DNA of 64,000 nucleotides from positions 64,506,512 to 64,570,511 of the forward strand of contig CM022303.1 in the NCBI GenBank assembly GCA_011799875.1, read 5' to 3'. This document shows, one piece after another, positions 11,332 through 21,344 of this stretch. Origin of the DNA: Thinopyrum elongatum. Its lineage: Eukaryota > Streptophyta > Magnoliopsida > Poales > Poaceae. Under the pieces are notes generated by a model that was given only the letters and a program-made list of their open reading frames with translations, made no database searches and was not told the origin of the DNA. The position numbers and the translations under genes are program-made. Within the stretch, counting starts at the first letter, position 1. Each line of letters starts with the position of its first letter.

Positions 11332-12537
11332 GCGGCAGCAGTTTCAGCAGCAGCGGCGCTGCGCGGCGAGAGCTCGCCGGACGGAGCTACGGTCGACGGT
11401 TTCGAGCACGGTTTGCGGCTACGGGTAGCTGGTGTTCGCGCGCATCCATTCCCGGCGGCCTCGCGGGCGGAGAGTGGACCAAGGCGTCGACGGCGGCTAC
11501 GCGGCGGAGCTCTGTTCGAGCAGTCATGGTGCGGCGGCATTGGCTGCGAGCTACGGCAAGCTTAGACGGGCTAGAAGGAGAGGGGAGGCACGGTGCTCAC
11601 CGAGCGGCGCACGAAAGGCCGGCGGAAGAATTAGGAGCTGCCGTGCAGGGGATCGACGCCGGCGAGCTCCTGTGATCCGTGGTGGGAAACGGTTGGCCTC
11701 GGGCGTTGCATCGGCCTGCAGCTCGTCTGCGGGGTCGTGGCGGAAGAGGTAGTCTCTGGTGGAGCGGCTGGACTTGCCGGAGGAGCACAGGGGCGCCGGT
11801 GGCCGCGGGGCCGCAGCGGGCATGGCGGCGGCAGCGGCGGCTTCGGTGGAACGAGAGGGAGATGGCGATGGAGAGGGGGGAAATGGAGTGGATGAGGACG
11901 GCGGAGAAGTGGAGGGGTCGACCTTATCCCCTCCGCGGCCCCTGTGGAGTCGCCGTGTCAGCGTTTCGCCGGAACGCGCCGGCGCGTCCACGGCCGTGCT
12001 GACACGCGCGAGGAGAGAGGGAAGGGGGCGCAGTGGAGGTGGGCTGGGCTGCACTGTGCACTTGGCGCAGTGCCCCCAGGCCCTTTTCTTTTTCCTTTTT
12101 CCTGCTTTCTTTTATCCAGAGAGCAAAAACATTTATTTGAGCCTCCAAATAATTTTGCAAAAACGTGGATCCTGGCGCAATAATTAAGTTGCAATATTAG
12201 GTAGTACCGAAATAAGTTTGGGACCCAAAAGAATTTATTTGAATTTGATTTGAATTTAAAAGGAGAGAAAAGGAGCTGTTGGTCCACTGTTTTGCTGCTA
12301 GGGTCCACCTGGGATTTTACTTAAGGTTGGTTTAAGTTTTACAATTGTTCTGGGATTATTTGCAACAGTATGAACATTTTAGTTGTGCCATTTGAAGAAA
12401 TATTTATTTGACTCCCATTTGAAATTTGAATTTGGAGTTGAATTATTTCCTAATGCCATTTTATTAGAGTGATCATGATGACAAGGCAGGTTAAGTAGCT
12501 TAACCAGAGTGGGGTAACCTGGGGATGTTACATAGTC

Positions 12538-12723
12538 TCCCTGCTGTCTTAGGTTTCATTTCAACAAAAGTTTGTTCTAAAGTTTTATGGTACTGAATCA
12601 TGCCAGGGGGGATGCTTCAATCCTCCCCCGCGGGCTGTAATAAGGATGTACTCGATGGTTTCGTTTTCTGATGGAAATGGAACCAGGGCAGATGCCCTTT
12701 TCTTCTAAAAAAATAATTAAAAA
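12538..12723 (+). other. LINE 3'UTR and A-rich tail
   Basis: This continues the LINE 3'UTR interrupted at 8418. It has the GCTGTCTTAGG, CGGGCTGTAATAAGGATG and GATGGAAATGGAACCAGGGC blocks usual near the end of plant L1-type LINEs, and ends in an interrupted A run. It is non-coding. Confidence 0.75.
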
Positions 12724-13445
12724 GTGTGATGTGTTTGTGTTCTTTGAAATACCTGAGCTTCTAAGTTGATTGAAGTCTCGAATATTGCACTATCTCTCTA
12801 TATATAATTCTGGACCATTTACACCATTTGTGTTTGTGCTCCTTAGTTGGTCATCGTATTATGACTTATGAGATGCTGAAATAGACTATTGGTGCATGTT
12901 ACTAATGAGATGAGATACAAGAAGAAAGCTGAAAATTGATGTGAATAGTTGTTTGGATTACTGAAGTGTAGTGCTCACTCTAGAACATTTCGACAGGAAA
13001 ATACACTGCAACAGATTTGAGCAGACATTGAACTGATATTGTTCAGATTGTATCCGAGGAAAACTGCCCGCTGGTCAAAGTGTGCAGAACCAAGCCATAA
13101 TTTTAGTTGTCTGAATGCATGTTTTGATCGAGTAATAGATCACACTTCACACATGATGAAATTAGTGTTTGTTTGATTCTGCTTTTTACAGTCTATGAAT
13201 TAATAATTCAGTTAGTTAACCAGGAATTAATGTTCCAAATTACAGTTCCTAAATTATTTGCTTGTGATGATCCCATCTACCTAGGGTGACGATCATTGGA
13301 TGACTTAGTTTCAGTTTCCTTCTTTCACTTTCTTGACACCTGGTTGTTTCCTTTTCTTCTATTTGTTCCATGAGTTGTGTTGCCGTATCAGTAATTCTCA
13401 CCACATAATAAGTTTCTTCAAGAAAGCGGATTGCAAGATCATATA
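12724..13445 (-). repeat. degenerate array segment (second TATA-like block) with exon remnant
   Basis: This segment matches segments at about 27290-28060, 37550-38100 and 47030-47800. The shared words are GACCATTTACACC, TTTGTGTTTGTG, TTGGTCAT/CCTCA and AGAAGAAA.TGAAAA. A TATATATA box is at about 12799. On the minus strand, 13249-13445 keeps a coding-like stretch (IYDLAIRFLEETYYVVRITD) that recurs in weaker form at about 30910, 51450 and 55570 as DEYDLVNRFL. I take it as an eroded exon of the array's gene, probably the PPR gene, but the link is inferred from position. Confidence 0.55.
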
Positions 13446-14785
13446 TTTTGTTTAGAGAAGAGGTTGGCGCCGGCTTCACAACTCGGACAACACGAAACTA
13501 AACAAAGAAAAAGTTCCGGCATGATAGAAGGGTGCCCAGAAGCAGCAACCAAGTCCAAAAAGCAAAGACATCGAGATCTAGGCACCCTCAAACATGATCG
13601 AATGACCAATGTTGCGGAGAGGGGGGCACCTTGCAAAGGAGGCCAGCCGTCGACAACAGCTATTCTTCGCCATCGCCTGGACGTCCGGCACTACAACGCG
13701 AACTTTTTCCATCAACTAAGGAGCCCTCTGCTCCTCGCCCTGGTTCGAAATTAACGCGCCGAACCGTCAGATGCTAGAATTCTCACCTCCCTAGAGCGCA
13801 GGTGGACACTGCTGGCAAGACCCGAAAGGGAGGCCTTCGAACACAACCACCTCGCGGGACATAATTCCTCGAGAGAGCACCATCGTCGAACCACGGAACC
13901 GTCACATGAAGAGAAGAAGATGCCATCCATGAACCCACCCTAGCGGACAGAAAAATGGAACCTTCCTCACGAGACAGAGCATCCAAGGAGGGAATGAAAC
14001 CATGGCACTGACACCGCCCGTTCTGGAACATGACAGACCATGGTTTTCACCCAGAGCCAAAGGTGGACGGAGGCCACCCACAATGACACCACCAGGGAGG
14101 GAAATGACACACAAGAGCATCGCTATCATCCACACCAACACAGTCGGGCGGAACTTTCGCTCGGGAGATGACCCCCACCACCCAGGTCCATCCACCATGG
14201 CTGACCAAGGAGAGATGGAAACGACGACCCGATCAGAACAGGGTAGAAGTGAAGACGACACCCGCATGGCGGACGCCTCCCTAATGAGCCACCTCGCCGT
14301 CCACACAGTCGAGGGAACACACGAACACCGTGCAATGGCATCCGTTGGAATGCTGCCGCCGTGCCCACCATCAAGAGCCGCCGCTCCGGCTACCGAGGGG
14401 ATCAACCCTCACTCACCACCCATAGGGCAGTGGACCACAAGCACGCAGCTGGCCGCCCCTGTTGCCGCACTAACTCAACTCCGCCTCTCACAGCCACCCA
14501 AAGGTTGAACGTTCCCCCGCCCGAAAACGAATCATCACCGAGATCTTTGCTGCAGTGCACCCAAAACGAGCAGCGACAAGGGCCAACACCGACAAGGGAA
14601 GGTCCGTGCCCATGGGAACCACCGAGGCCTACTAGATCCAGCGGCGGACGTAAACCCCATCAACGACCGTCAGCCCCCACTCGAGGAGCTGCACCACCAA
14701 GTGTTGATGGCCGTAGCGCACAACATGCCCATGCCCGCCTATGGCCGCGCCGCCCCAGGCAAGTCCACGGTCGTCGAGGAGTACC
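13446..14785. other. unclassified GC-richer insertion
   Basis: In other copies of the array the words GCAAGATCATATTCATC and ACCAAACTATCACTC are adjacent. Here they are separated by about 1.34 kb, beginning near ATTTTGTTTAGAG and ending near ACCTTGTGAACC, so this is an insertion. The sequence is GC-richer than its surroundings. Open frames exist on both strands but are compositionally driven (Pro/Arg-rich) and show no domain I recognise. Clear terminal repeats were not found. It may be part of a retrotransposon UTR. Confidence 0.4.
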
Positions 14786-15800
14786 TTGTGAACCAAACTG
14801 TCACCCTAGAACAAATATGTTTTTGAATTCATCGGGCTTGCACTTATAGAGCAAACCACAGTTAATTTGGGAGCTGGAACCTACCTGTAGGTTTCCTCTT
14901 TCACCATCTCCGAACAAAGATTATGATTAAAATAAGAGAGCCCAACTTTTAAGAATATTATCAGAATTAGCTGAGTACTTCTAAAGAAGGACTTCAAAAA
15001 ATTGCTTAGTAAAAGAGTGTGAGTTAGTGAATCTGGCAAGAGAATAAAGACATGTCTAGTTTCCTCCTCTCTATCATGAGTTCGGGAAGAAGAAAAGTGA
15101 TGCAACTATGACTCTCACAGAAATGAGCTAAGGAGATATTAGTTTGAACTAAAATGCTTATTTACCCCACCATATACTTGTGATCGGCATGTGAGCAACT
15201 AAAGATTGTGCATAGCTTAGCTAGCCAACAAGAGAAACACTATTACTCCTCATGATGTGCACACCTTTCAGGGGCATCATGCTTACTGTGCTTCTGTAAC
15301 CAGCGTTTTTAACATTGCCCACTCTGCCTCTTTATATATCTCCTAACCATATGCACCTTTTCTGTTGGGTTCCTTCCGCTTGTCATCGGGTTATGAGTGT
15401 ATACTATTACTGCACTTCTGATGTGTGTTCTTGCTGATGAGTTGAGATTTTAGAAAGAACTGAAAGAGAATTTGGACAATCGTCTCGTGGTTGGTGGGTC
15501 CACCAAGAAAGCACGAAATTCAAAAGGAAGATATCCCGCTGTAAATCTAGGTTCTGTTCCATGGACAAGTGCTTCATTTGTCCGACTGGAAGTGCCTGCG
15601 GAGAAGTGCAGTTAGAGTGTGTCCCATCAAGAAGCATTCAGTGTGTGCATCGAGATACAATGTGTGTAGAGTGGAGGTATCTGATTCATTTTCCCCTTGT
15701 TTGGAGTGATTAAAGAGCGGGAGTAGTACTTCCCTTCTCCAAAATTAGAATATTATGACAGAGTCATCCATATGTAGAATGTTTATAATATCAATTCGAC
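14786..15800 (+). repeat. degenerate array segments (conserved block plus first TATA-like block)
   Basis: The block around CCTGTAGGTTTCCTCTTTCACC at 14880 recurs at about 34766, 51561 and 55676. It is followed by a stretch with TTTATATATCTCCTAACCATATGCACCTTTTC at about 15331, which recurs at about 25157, 25851, 35666, 51971, 52915, 54551 and 56051. Then come TGAGTTGAGATTTTAGAA and a weaker version of the TGTCCCATNGAGAAG region. There is no continuous reading frame. I interpret this as non-coding flanking or intron sequence of the duplicated locus. Confidence 0.6.
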
Positions 15801-16170
15801 ACCATCCATGAGCGCAATCGTCTGGTGTTTCTAAATTATTAATTTTTAGGTATGAGCTGGTGGTTGACGGATTCATTCGTTGCTTCTCACAACAGAGATG
15901 TATTAAGGGCATCTATATATTCTATATTAAAAGCACAATATGGGGTCAAGAATAGAGGAAGGTGCTAGAAAATCCCATAAAAATTAGAAACATCCATGTG
16001 TCTATTTGACGGATAAAATATTAATAGAACAAAATTACCCACCATTGCCATCTATCTATTCTTATCTATCTCAAAAAAAGCAAAACGTCTGACCTTCTAT
16101 TACATGGACACCTAATATTACCACTGTATCAACGATCTAAGATCTAAGATCAAATATAGCACAAATTAAG
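15801..16170. other. AT-rich stretch without recognisable gene
   Basis: It contains ATCTATATATTCTATATTAAAAGC and short direct repeats (GATCTAAGATCTAAGATC). No coding frame, terminal repeat or duplication could be confirmed. It may include a small non-autonomous DNA element, but I cannot define its ends. Confidence 0.3.
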
Positions 16171-17510
16171 GTCTGATCTTTTTCGAAAAGGGGTGCTTTA
16201 TTACTTAAAAGGTTTAAGCATTACATCCGGCCTCTGTATAACTAAGATGCACACAACCAAATAGATTCCTCTTGTATAAACGAAAAATAAAAGGCAGAAT
16301 ACAAAGAAACATGTAGAGTCCGTATAACACCTAAAGCGAAGGTGGGCCAATCCTAAGATCATGCTGCCACCCATGTTGGGTAAAAGTATCCCTCGCCGTA
16401 TCCTTCAATCGTGTACACACATCCGTAGATAGGTCTCGATTCTCCAGGCGTTGTAGAGAGGATCATAAACAAAGAGTCCCGGTACATCTGTAGATAACCT
16501 GCATTAGAGAAGTACTTTTATCGTTAAAAATCTTATCATTTCTACATAGCCAAAGCGACCAAATAACGGCAAGCGCTCCCACCCTAAGAAGAGTTCTAAA
16601 CCTGTGATCAATCCCATGTAACCAGTTGCCAAATACATTAGCAACACTACAAGGAGGATACAAGCCAGAAGCTATCTGGATGACCGACCATATAGACCGA
16701 GCCAATTTGCATTGCAAGAATAAATGTTTTATTGTCTCATCATGATGACCAAAATCACATTGCGGATTTCCATGCCAATTCCTCTTGATAAGATTATCTT
16801 TAGTAAGAATGAATCCGCGACGAAGATACCATGCAAATATTTTATTCTTAAGAGGTATCTTCATCTTCCAGATCTTCTTATTATTATCAACTGGCACCTC
16901 AGACTGGATTAACGCTTTATACATAGACTCCACTGAGAATTGTCCATTCCCATGTAGGTTCCATCGAAATACATCAGACCCATGCGACAATTGCACCATG
17001 GACAACCGTTGGAGCAGGATGTACTACGATTGGAGTCTGGGTCCAACTAAATCTCTTCTGAACGTCACATTTGGCGGAAATGATTCCATTACCATGGCGA
17101 TAGTATTACCCTTGTGACGCACAATGTTGTATAGAGCCGGATATTGTTCCCGGAGTGTGGCATTTCCTAGTCACTTGTCCTCCCAGAATCTAATTTCCGA
17201 ACCGTCCTTAATCAAGAAGGATCCATAGGAGAAGAAATATTTCTTCGTAGCCATTAGACCCGCCCAAAATTGAGAATCACCAGGCTTCCAGTATACTTGG
17301 GATACCGCCTTGGAACCCACATATTTCCTCCTCAGGAGGGTTTTCCATACACCATCTTCCGTCAGTAATTTAAACAACCATTTGCCGAGGAAGGCCCTAT
17401 TCTTAACCTCAAGGTCATGAATGCCCAACCCGCCTTGGTCTTTGGGACGACAAACCACGCTCCATTTAGCCAGTCGAATCACGTAGTCCACCAACCCAAG
17501 CTGTTCTCTA
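16171..17510 (-). mobile_element. 5'-truncated LINE, 3' part
   Basis: Read on the minus strand, this holds the ORF2 C-terminal region followed by a 3'UTR ending at an A-rich tail, seen here as TTTTTCGAAAAGGGGTGC at about 16178. The same 3' end type occurs at 50891-51400. The element breaks off upstream near 17500, as expected when reverse transcription stops early. No clear TSD was found. A CACTA element begins 50 bases beyond its truncated end. Confidence 0.8.
16463..17494 (-). pseudogene. LINE ORF2 C-terminal region
   Basis: The minus-strand frames give [19 protein letters not shown] and GGLGIHDLEVKNRAFLGKWL. After a frame change come WNLHGNGQFSVESMYKALI, IPLKNKIFAWYLRRGFIL and the zinc-knuckle region CDFGHHDETIKHLFLQCKLA. 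These are hallmark motifs of the segment after reverse transcriptase in plant L1-type ORF2. The copy lacks endonuclease and reverse transcriptase. The first Cys pair of the knuckle appears altered (CDFG rather than CxxC). It is related to, but distinct from, the LINE at 38401-44760. Confidence 0.85.
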
Positions 17511-17801
17511 CGTCAACCCAACCCAACATCAATATTGCTCGCTGCCTCCGCCGCCTTCACACTACCGGAATCGACCCCTATACCGACGGCCCGAGCCGTC
17601 GGCATAGCCCTGAAAAACCGTCGGGATAGGCCTATGCCGACGGCTCCCGTCGGCATAATATACGTCGGCGTAGCCCGAAAGCCCGTCGGCATAGAAAGGC
17701 CGTCGGCATAGGTCCTATGCCGACGGTGTCCGTACATCTATGCCGACGGCCCGGGCCGTCGGCAACGTTCCCGCCTAACGTCAAACGGCAACCAAGGGCT
17801 G

Positions 17802-18160
17802 CTCGCCACGTGGCAGGGCTATGCCTACGGCCTGGCCGTCGGCATAGTTTCAAACTATGCCGACGGCCAGGCCGTAGGCATAGCCCTGCCACGTGGCGAG
17901 TAGCCCTTGCTCGTGGGACAGGGCTATGCGCCTACGGCCTAGCTGTCGGCATAGTTGGAAACTATGCCGACGGCTAGGCTGTAGGCATAGCCCTGCCACG
18001 TGTCAGCAGCTGGGCTCTCATGGGGCAGGGCTATGCCTACGGCCTGGCCGTCGGCATAGTTTGAAACTATGCCGACGGCTAGGCCGTAGGCATATCTGCC
18101 ACGTGTCAGCAACTGGGTGCTCAGGCCAGGGCTATGCCTACGGTTAGGCCGTCGGCATAG
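17802..18160. repeat. tandem long palindromes in CACTA left end
   Basis: The first unit is a perfect 49-bp inverted repeat (17802-17850 against 17852-17900) around a single C. It begins CTCGCCACGTGGCAGGGC and contains TATGCCTACGGCC and GCCGTCGGCATAG. Two further palindromic units follow at about 17930-18000 and 18030-18105, slightly diverged, and a half unit lies to 18160. Transcripts through this stretch would fold into long hairpins. The repeats also act as subterminal binding motifs in CACTA elements generally. Confidence 0.9.
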
Positions 18161-18457
18161 TTATTATTTGATTTTTTTTCTTCTTTTTCCTGTTTGTTTT
18201 CATATCAATTCAATTCAAATATACAGCAGATATATATGATGGAAATACACATATAGAACACATCTAAGTATCATCCGGCACCGTCACAACAATATATGCA
18301 TAAGCATCATCACAATCAACATAAATATAAGCATAAGCATATAAAGAAGCACACAAGTCATCTAAAGGACCATCAAAGACCACAAGTTTATCATCATCAT
18401 CACCACACACAAGTCATCTAAAAGACATAAGCATAAGCACACAAGTAACCAAAAGTC

Positions 18458-20695
18458 TTAAGCGGCAGGATGTCGAGCACCGCGGAGGTCGTCACCGCCA
18501 AGACCGCTGAAGCCCAGGTCGTCACAGGCAGCGCTACCGCCAAGAATGCCTCCACCTCCGCCTCTGTGGATCGGAGTGGTCGGGCTCCGTGACTCGGGAG
18601 TGCTGCGAAGACCACCGCCAACGGTTGATCCACCGGTTCCCTGGATGTTGAAAAGACATATTAACGGGATATATGACTGTGTTGAAAGGCATGATATGCT
18701 TTGGGTGAATAGTTTAGGGATGTACATACCGGCGAGGGGCCATAGTGCTGCTGTGCCACAAACTCCTCAAAGGTAAGCAGCGTTGGTTGTGTTGGAGGAG
18801 GTGGTGCTGCTTGCAATTGAGGAACCCGTCCGGCCGCCATCTCCTCAAGAGCGCGTTGTATCCTGGCATTGTTCTGCTCATGGTGTGCATGAAGTCTCGT
18901 GTGCCACGCCATGGTCTCCTGGCGTGTGTACTCCATGTAGGCCTACGGTATGACATGATGGAACTCATAAACATCTCAATGCTGGAAAATAAAGTGAGCA
19001 ATGTAGATAAGAGGAAAAATACTTACAGATTGCCGCTCCTGAAAGAGGGCCTGTGACTGCGCACTGGTCATGGGCGTGCACTGGCTCAGGCTCGGGTCGA
19101 TAGCTCGGAGCTGCGTGCAAGAGATAGTAGGAGTGGTAACAGCATCGAGAACCGGCTGCCGACCGTGCCTCCTGGGCCCCATGCCAACCACCACCCTCTC
19201 GTCCAGATCTGCACTCATGGGGTCAGATGTGCCAGGATGTAACCTGAGATACTCCTGAGAGTAGACCTGCTTCTTCTCTGCGGTGTTGCCGTAGTACTTG
19301 GACTCGCCAGGCTTGGGGCTCCTCCACGTATGGGCGATCTCCCACGCCTCCATGTGTGAGAGCGAACGCTTCAGTTTCTCCTCCTGCACCACCAAACAGA
19401 GGTTAGTCATACATAAGAAAGTAAATAGAAGAAGAATGTTTCGATGAGGTTAGTCATACATGAAGTGCCTTGTGGAGAAAGTGGTTTCGGTTTCCCTGAG
19501 CATGTACTCCCTCCGTCCCTCGGTTAGCCTTGTTTTTGATGCTCGTAGCCGCCCAGTCTCCATCCGTATCACACCAAACATCCACCAATGCCGCCCAAGA
19601 CTCGTCTTTTCCATAACACCAATTTGGACACACCTACATAATGAAAGCATAATGGCATGTCAACACGAAACGGTAAAATGTACCACAAACATCGGAATGA
19701 AAAATCTTTTATACTTACCGCCAAGTACTGGTCCCTCTCCAAGGTAATGCCCGTCCTCCGCGCTTCTTCCTTTGTCATCTTCACACCAAGAGCGTCGTGA
19801 TAGTATGTCGAGATGGCCACATAGCGCACCTCGTACTGCATCTGGCGGGCCTTCTTCTTGCATTGGCGCAGCACGATCTGGTCGGCTCTGGCCTTGTGCT
19901 CCGGAAGAACTTGATAAAATTTCTACAATCATGCATGAAACAAGAATGGAAGAAGCCATGAGTTAAATCATTCATGAAACTAGAATGGACTTGTGCTTCT
20001 GAAGAGAACTCACCCAGAAAGTAGTGATCACGGCCTTGGCATGGGTCTCATGCTCCGCGTGGAGGGCCGCTACCCAGTGGTCCCAGCTCGTGGCCAAAAC
20101 CCGATGGTCCGGGTGCCTGACTGGATCCGGACAGTACAACCCCGGCCAATATAACTTCAGCAAGACGGTGATGAGGCCGTTGGGAATACGGACCCCTTTA
20201 GAATATATCCAGTTGCTGCAAAAGAATGAACTATTAGCATGTGACAAGCAAAATAAATAACAACCGGAATGAGCATGTGACAAGCAAAATAATGAAATTA
20301 TTATAAAGTGACACTTACTCTTTCCCCGTGGGCTCAATGAGCCACTTCTGCTCCTCAGTAAAGCGGAACCCTGCTTTGTAGCTTTGCGTTACCACGCAGC
20401 CACCCCTGCTGTTGCCACCCCCCTCCCCGCCAGCACCATCATCCCCGCCACCACCATCCTCCTCGCCTGCCTCCTCCTCCTCATCTCGGCCCCCTCCTGA
20501 ACCTCCTCCTCCTCCTCCTCCTCGGCCCCATCTCGAACCTCCGCCTCCTCCTCCTCCTCCTCCTCCTGAACCTCGTCATCCTCCTCCTCCTCCTCGTAAG
20601 GGTACCCTCACTGAGGAGGGTACCTCACTAGGAGGGCCTCGAAGACAACACCCCTAAGTCGGTGAGGGTGCGCTGTTTCTGGCCGCGACCCCCCT
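18458..20695 (-). CDS. CACTA ORF1-like protein (Transposase_24 / Ptta/En/Spm type), seven exons
   Basis: On the minus strand I can place exons at about 20319-20695 (5' end uncertain), 20014-20214, 19719-19922, 19460-19633, 19027-19383, 18730-18942 and 18458-18640, with GT-AG introns (donors such as GTAAGTG and GTGAGT). The N-terminal part is Gly/Glu-rich, then SYKAGFRFTEEQKWLIEPTG. Later exons read SKGVRIPNGLITVLLKLYWP, KKKARQMQYEVRYVAISTYY, CDTDGDWAATSIKNKANRG, and WRSPKPGESKYYG with EYLRLHPGTSDP. The stop follows ARHPAA. Such proteins accompany CACTA transposase and are thought to bind element ends. The splice-site order makes it the best-preserved gene in the window. The start is unsettled because CT-rich microsatellite sequence (20412-20600) lies in exon 1, and a frameshift there is possible. 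Confidence 0.75.
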
Positions 20696-21190
20696 CCCCT
20701 CTAGGGGCTCTCCCACCGCCCCCCCTCCGACGACCCTCCGCGGCGGTTCGCGGGGGGGCGGGGCGGCGGCGGCCCTCTCCGACACCTCCGCGCGGTTCCG
20801 GGGGGGCGGGGCGGCGGCTGCGCTGGCGGGGAAGAGGCGACCGGCCCGGGCGGGGGCCGGGGACGTGGGGGCGGCGGCGCTGCGGGGAAGCGGCTGACCG
20901 TCCGGGCGGGGCGGGGAGGGGCGGCCGGCCCGTCTGGGGTGGCGGGACGGGGCGGCCCGGGCGGTGGCGGGGACGAGGCGGCGGCGCTGGCCGGAGCAGC
21001 GCGGCAGCCCGGCGCGGTTTGGTCGGGACGTCTGCGGTGCGGAGCAGCGAGAGGTGGGTCGCGCGGGTGGGTCGAATGACTCTGGCAGCGAGCGTGGTGG
21101 GGCGCCCGATCCGGATAAGGTCAGGGCTATGCCGACGGTTAGGCCGTCGGCATAGCCCTGGCCTTATCAGTTCGGGCCACGTGGCCACCT
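20696..21190 (-). other. GC-rich 5' region of CACTA ORF1
   Basis: This is extremely GC-rich, and the minus-strand frame is Arg/Pro-rich and ends GRGQKQRTLTDLGVLSSRPS. The KRQRTLTDLG-like string resembles the N-terminus of ORF1 proteins of this family, so part of this segment may be the real first coding exon. The frame meets a stop at about 20628 before joining exon 1 as placed here. That points to a missed intron or a disabling frameshift. An inverted TATGCCGACGG pair sits at 21125-21160. Confidence 0.45.
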
Positions 21191-21344
21191 ATGCCGACGG
21201 TTAAGCCGGGCATAGGTTTTTTTTAATGTTTTTTAATTACTTTAACTATAATTTATTTTTTAAATGTTCTATTTTTTAAATATATCAACTATCACTCCTC
21301 TCCTAAACCCTGTGCGATATTTTTGTTTCATAGACGCACCTTGA

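Larger units (their letters stand above)
8419..12532 (-). mobile_element. 4.1-kb solo-LTR-like element, copy 1
   Basis: It starts TGTGACGACCCCGG and ends GGGGATGTTACA, an inverted end pair longer than a minimal TG/CA. It is flanked by a perfect TAGTC duplication (8414-8418 and 12533-12537). The LINE 3'UTR resumes after it. No domain-bearing ORF is present. The GC-rich stretch at about 11320-12050 yields only low-complexity frames. A second copy lies at 57660-61488 and shares end sequences, the opening 130 bases and internal blocks such as CTTTCATGTA and TCCGAG. The length fits LTRs of large derivative elements (LARD-like). Orientation is inferred from the TGTAAC...GTCACA order on the minus strand. 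Confidence 0.8.
2353..12723 (+). mobile_element. LINE (L1-type) split by three later insertions
   Basis: The parts in order are the ORF1 C-terminus, ORF2 endonuclease, reverse transcriptase, a C-terminal zinc-knuckle region, a 3'UTR and an A-rich tail at about 12707-12723. Removing a solo LTR (3780-5365), a MITE (6930-7245) and a 4.1-kb LTR-like element (8419-12532) rejoins the coding sequence and 3'UTR smoothly, leaving roughly 4.3 kb of LINE. The 5' end lies beyond the copia insertion at the window start. ORF2 carries several frameshifts, so this is an old inactive copy. Downstream of the tail the sequence is the degenerate array described elsewhere. Confidence 0.9.

Noticed and set aside
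11278..12187. Several overlapping frames of 70-170 codons on both strands in GC-rich sequence
   Set aside because: Composition alone (Arg/Ala/Pro/Gly-rich in every frame) explains them. They lie within the LTR-like element and show no domain.
15900..16000. Possible Helitron start (TCTATATATT...TTAAAAGC)
   Set aside because: No 3' hairpin with CTAGT-type end, no A|T insertion site and no Rep or helicase sequence could be found.
19500..19530. ACTCCCTCCGTCCC, resembling the start of a Stowaway MITE
   Set aside because: It lies inside a CACTA ORF1 exon whose frame reads through it, there is no TA duplication, and no matching inverted end was found.
20412..20657. Plus-strand Pro-rich frame that resembles an extensin-like protein
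   Set aside because: It is the complement of the CT-rich tract in CACTA ORF1 exon 1. There is no signal peptide and no true extensin SPPPP pattern.
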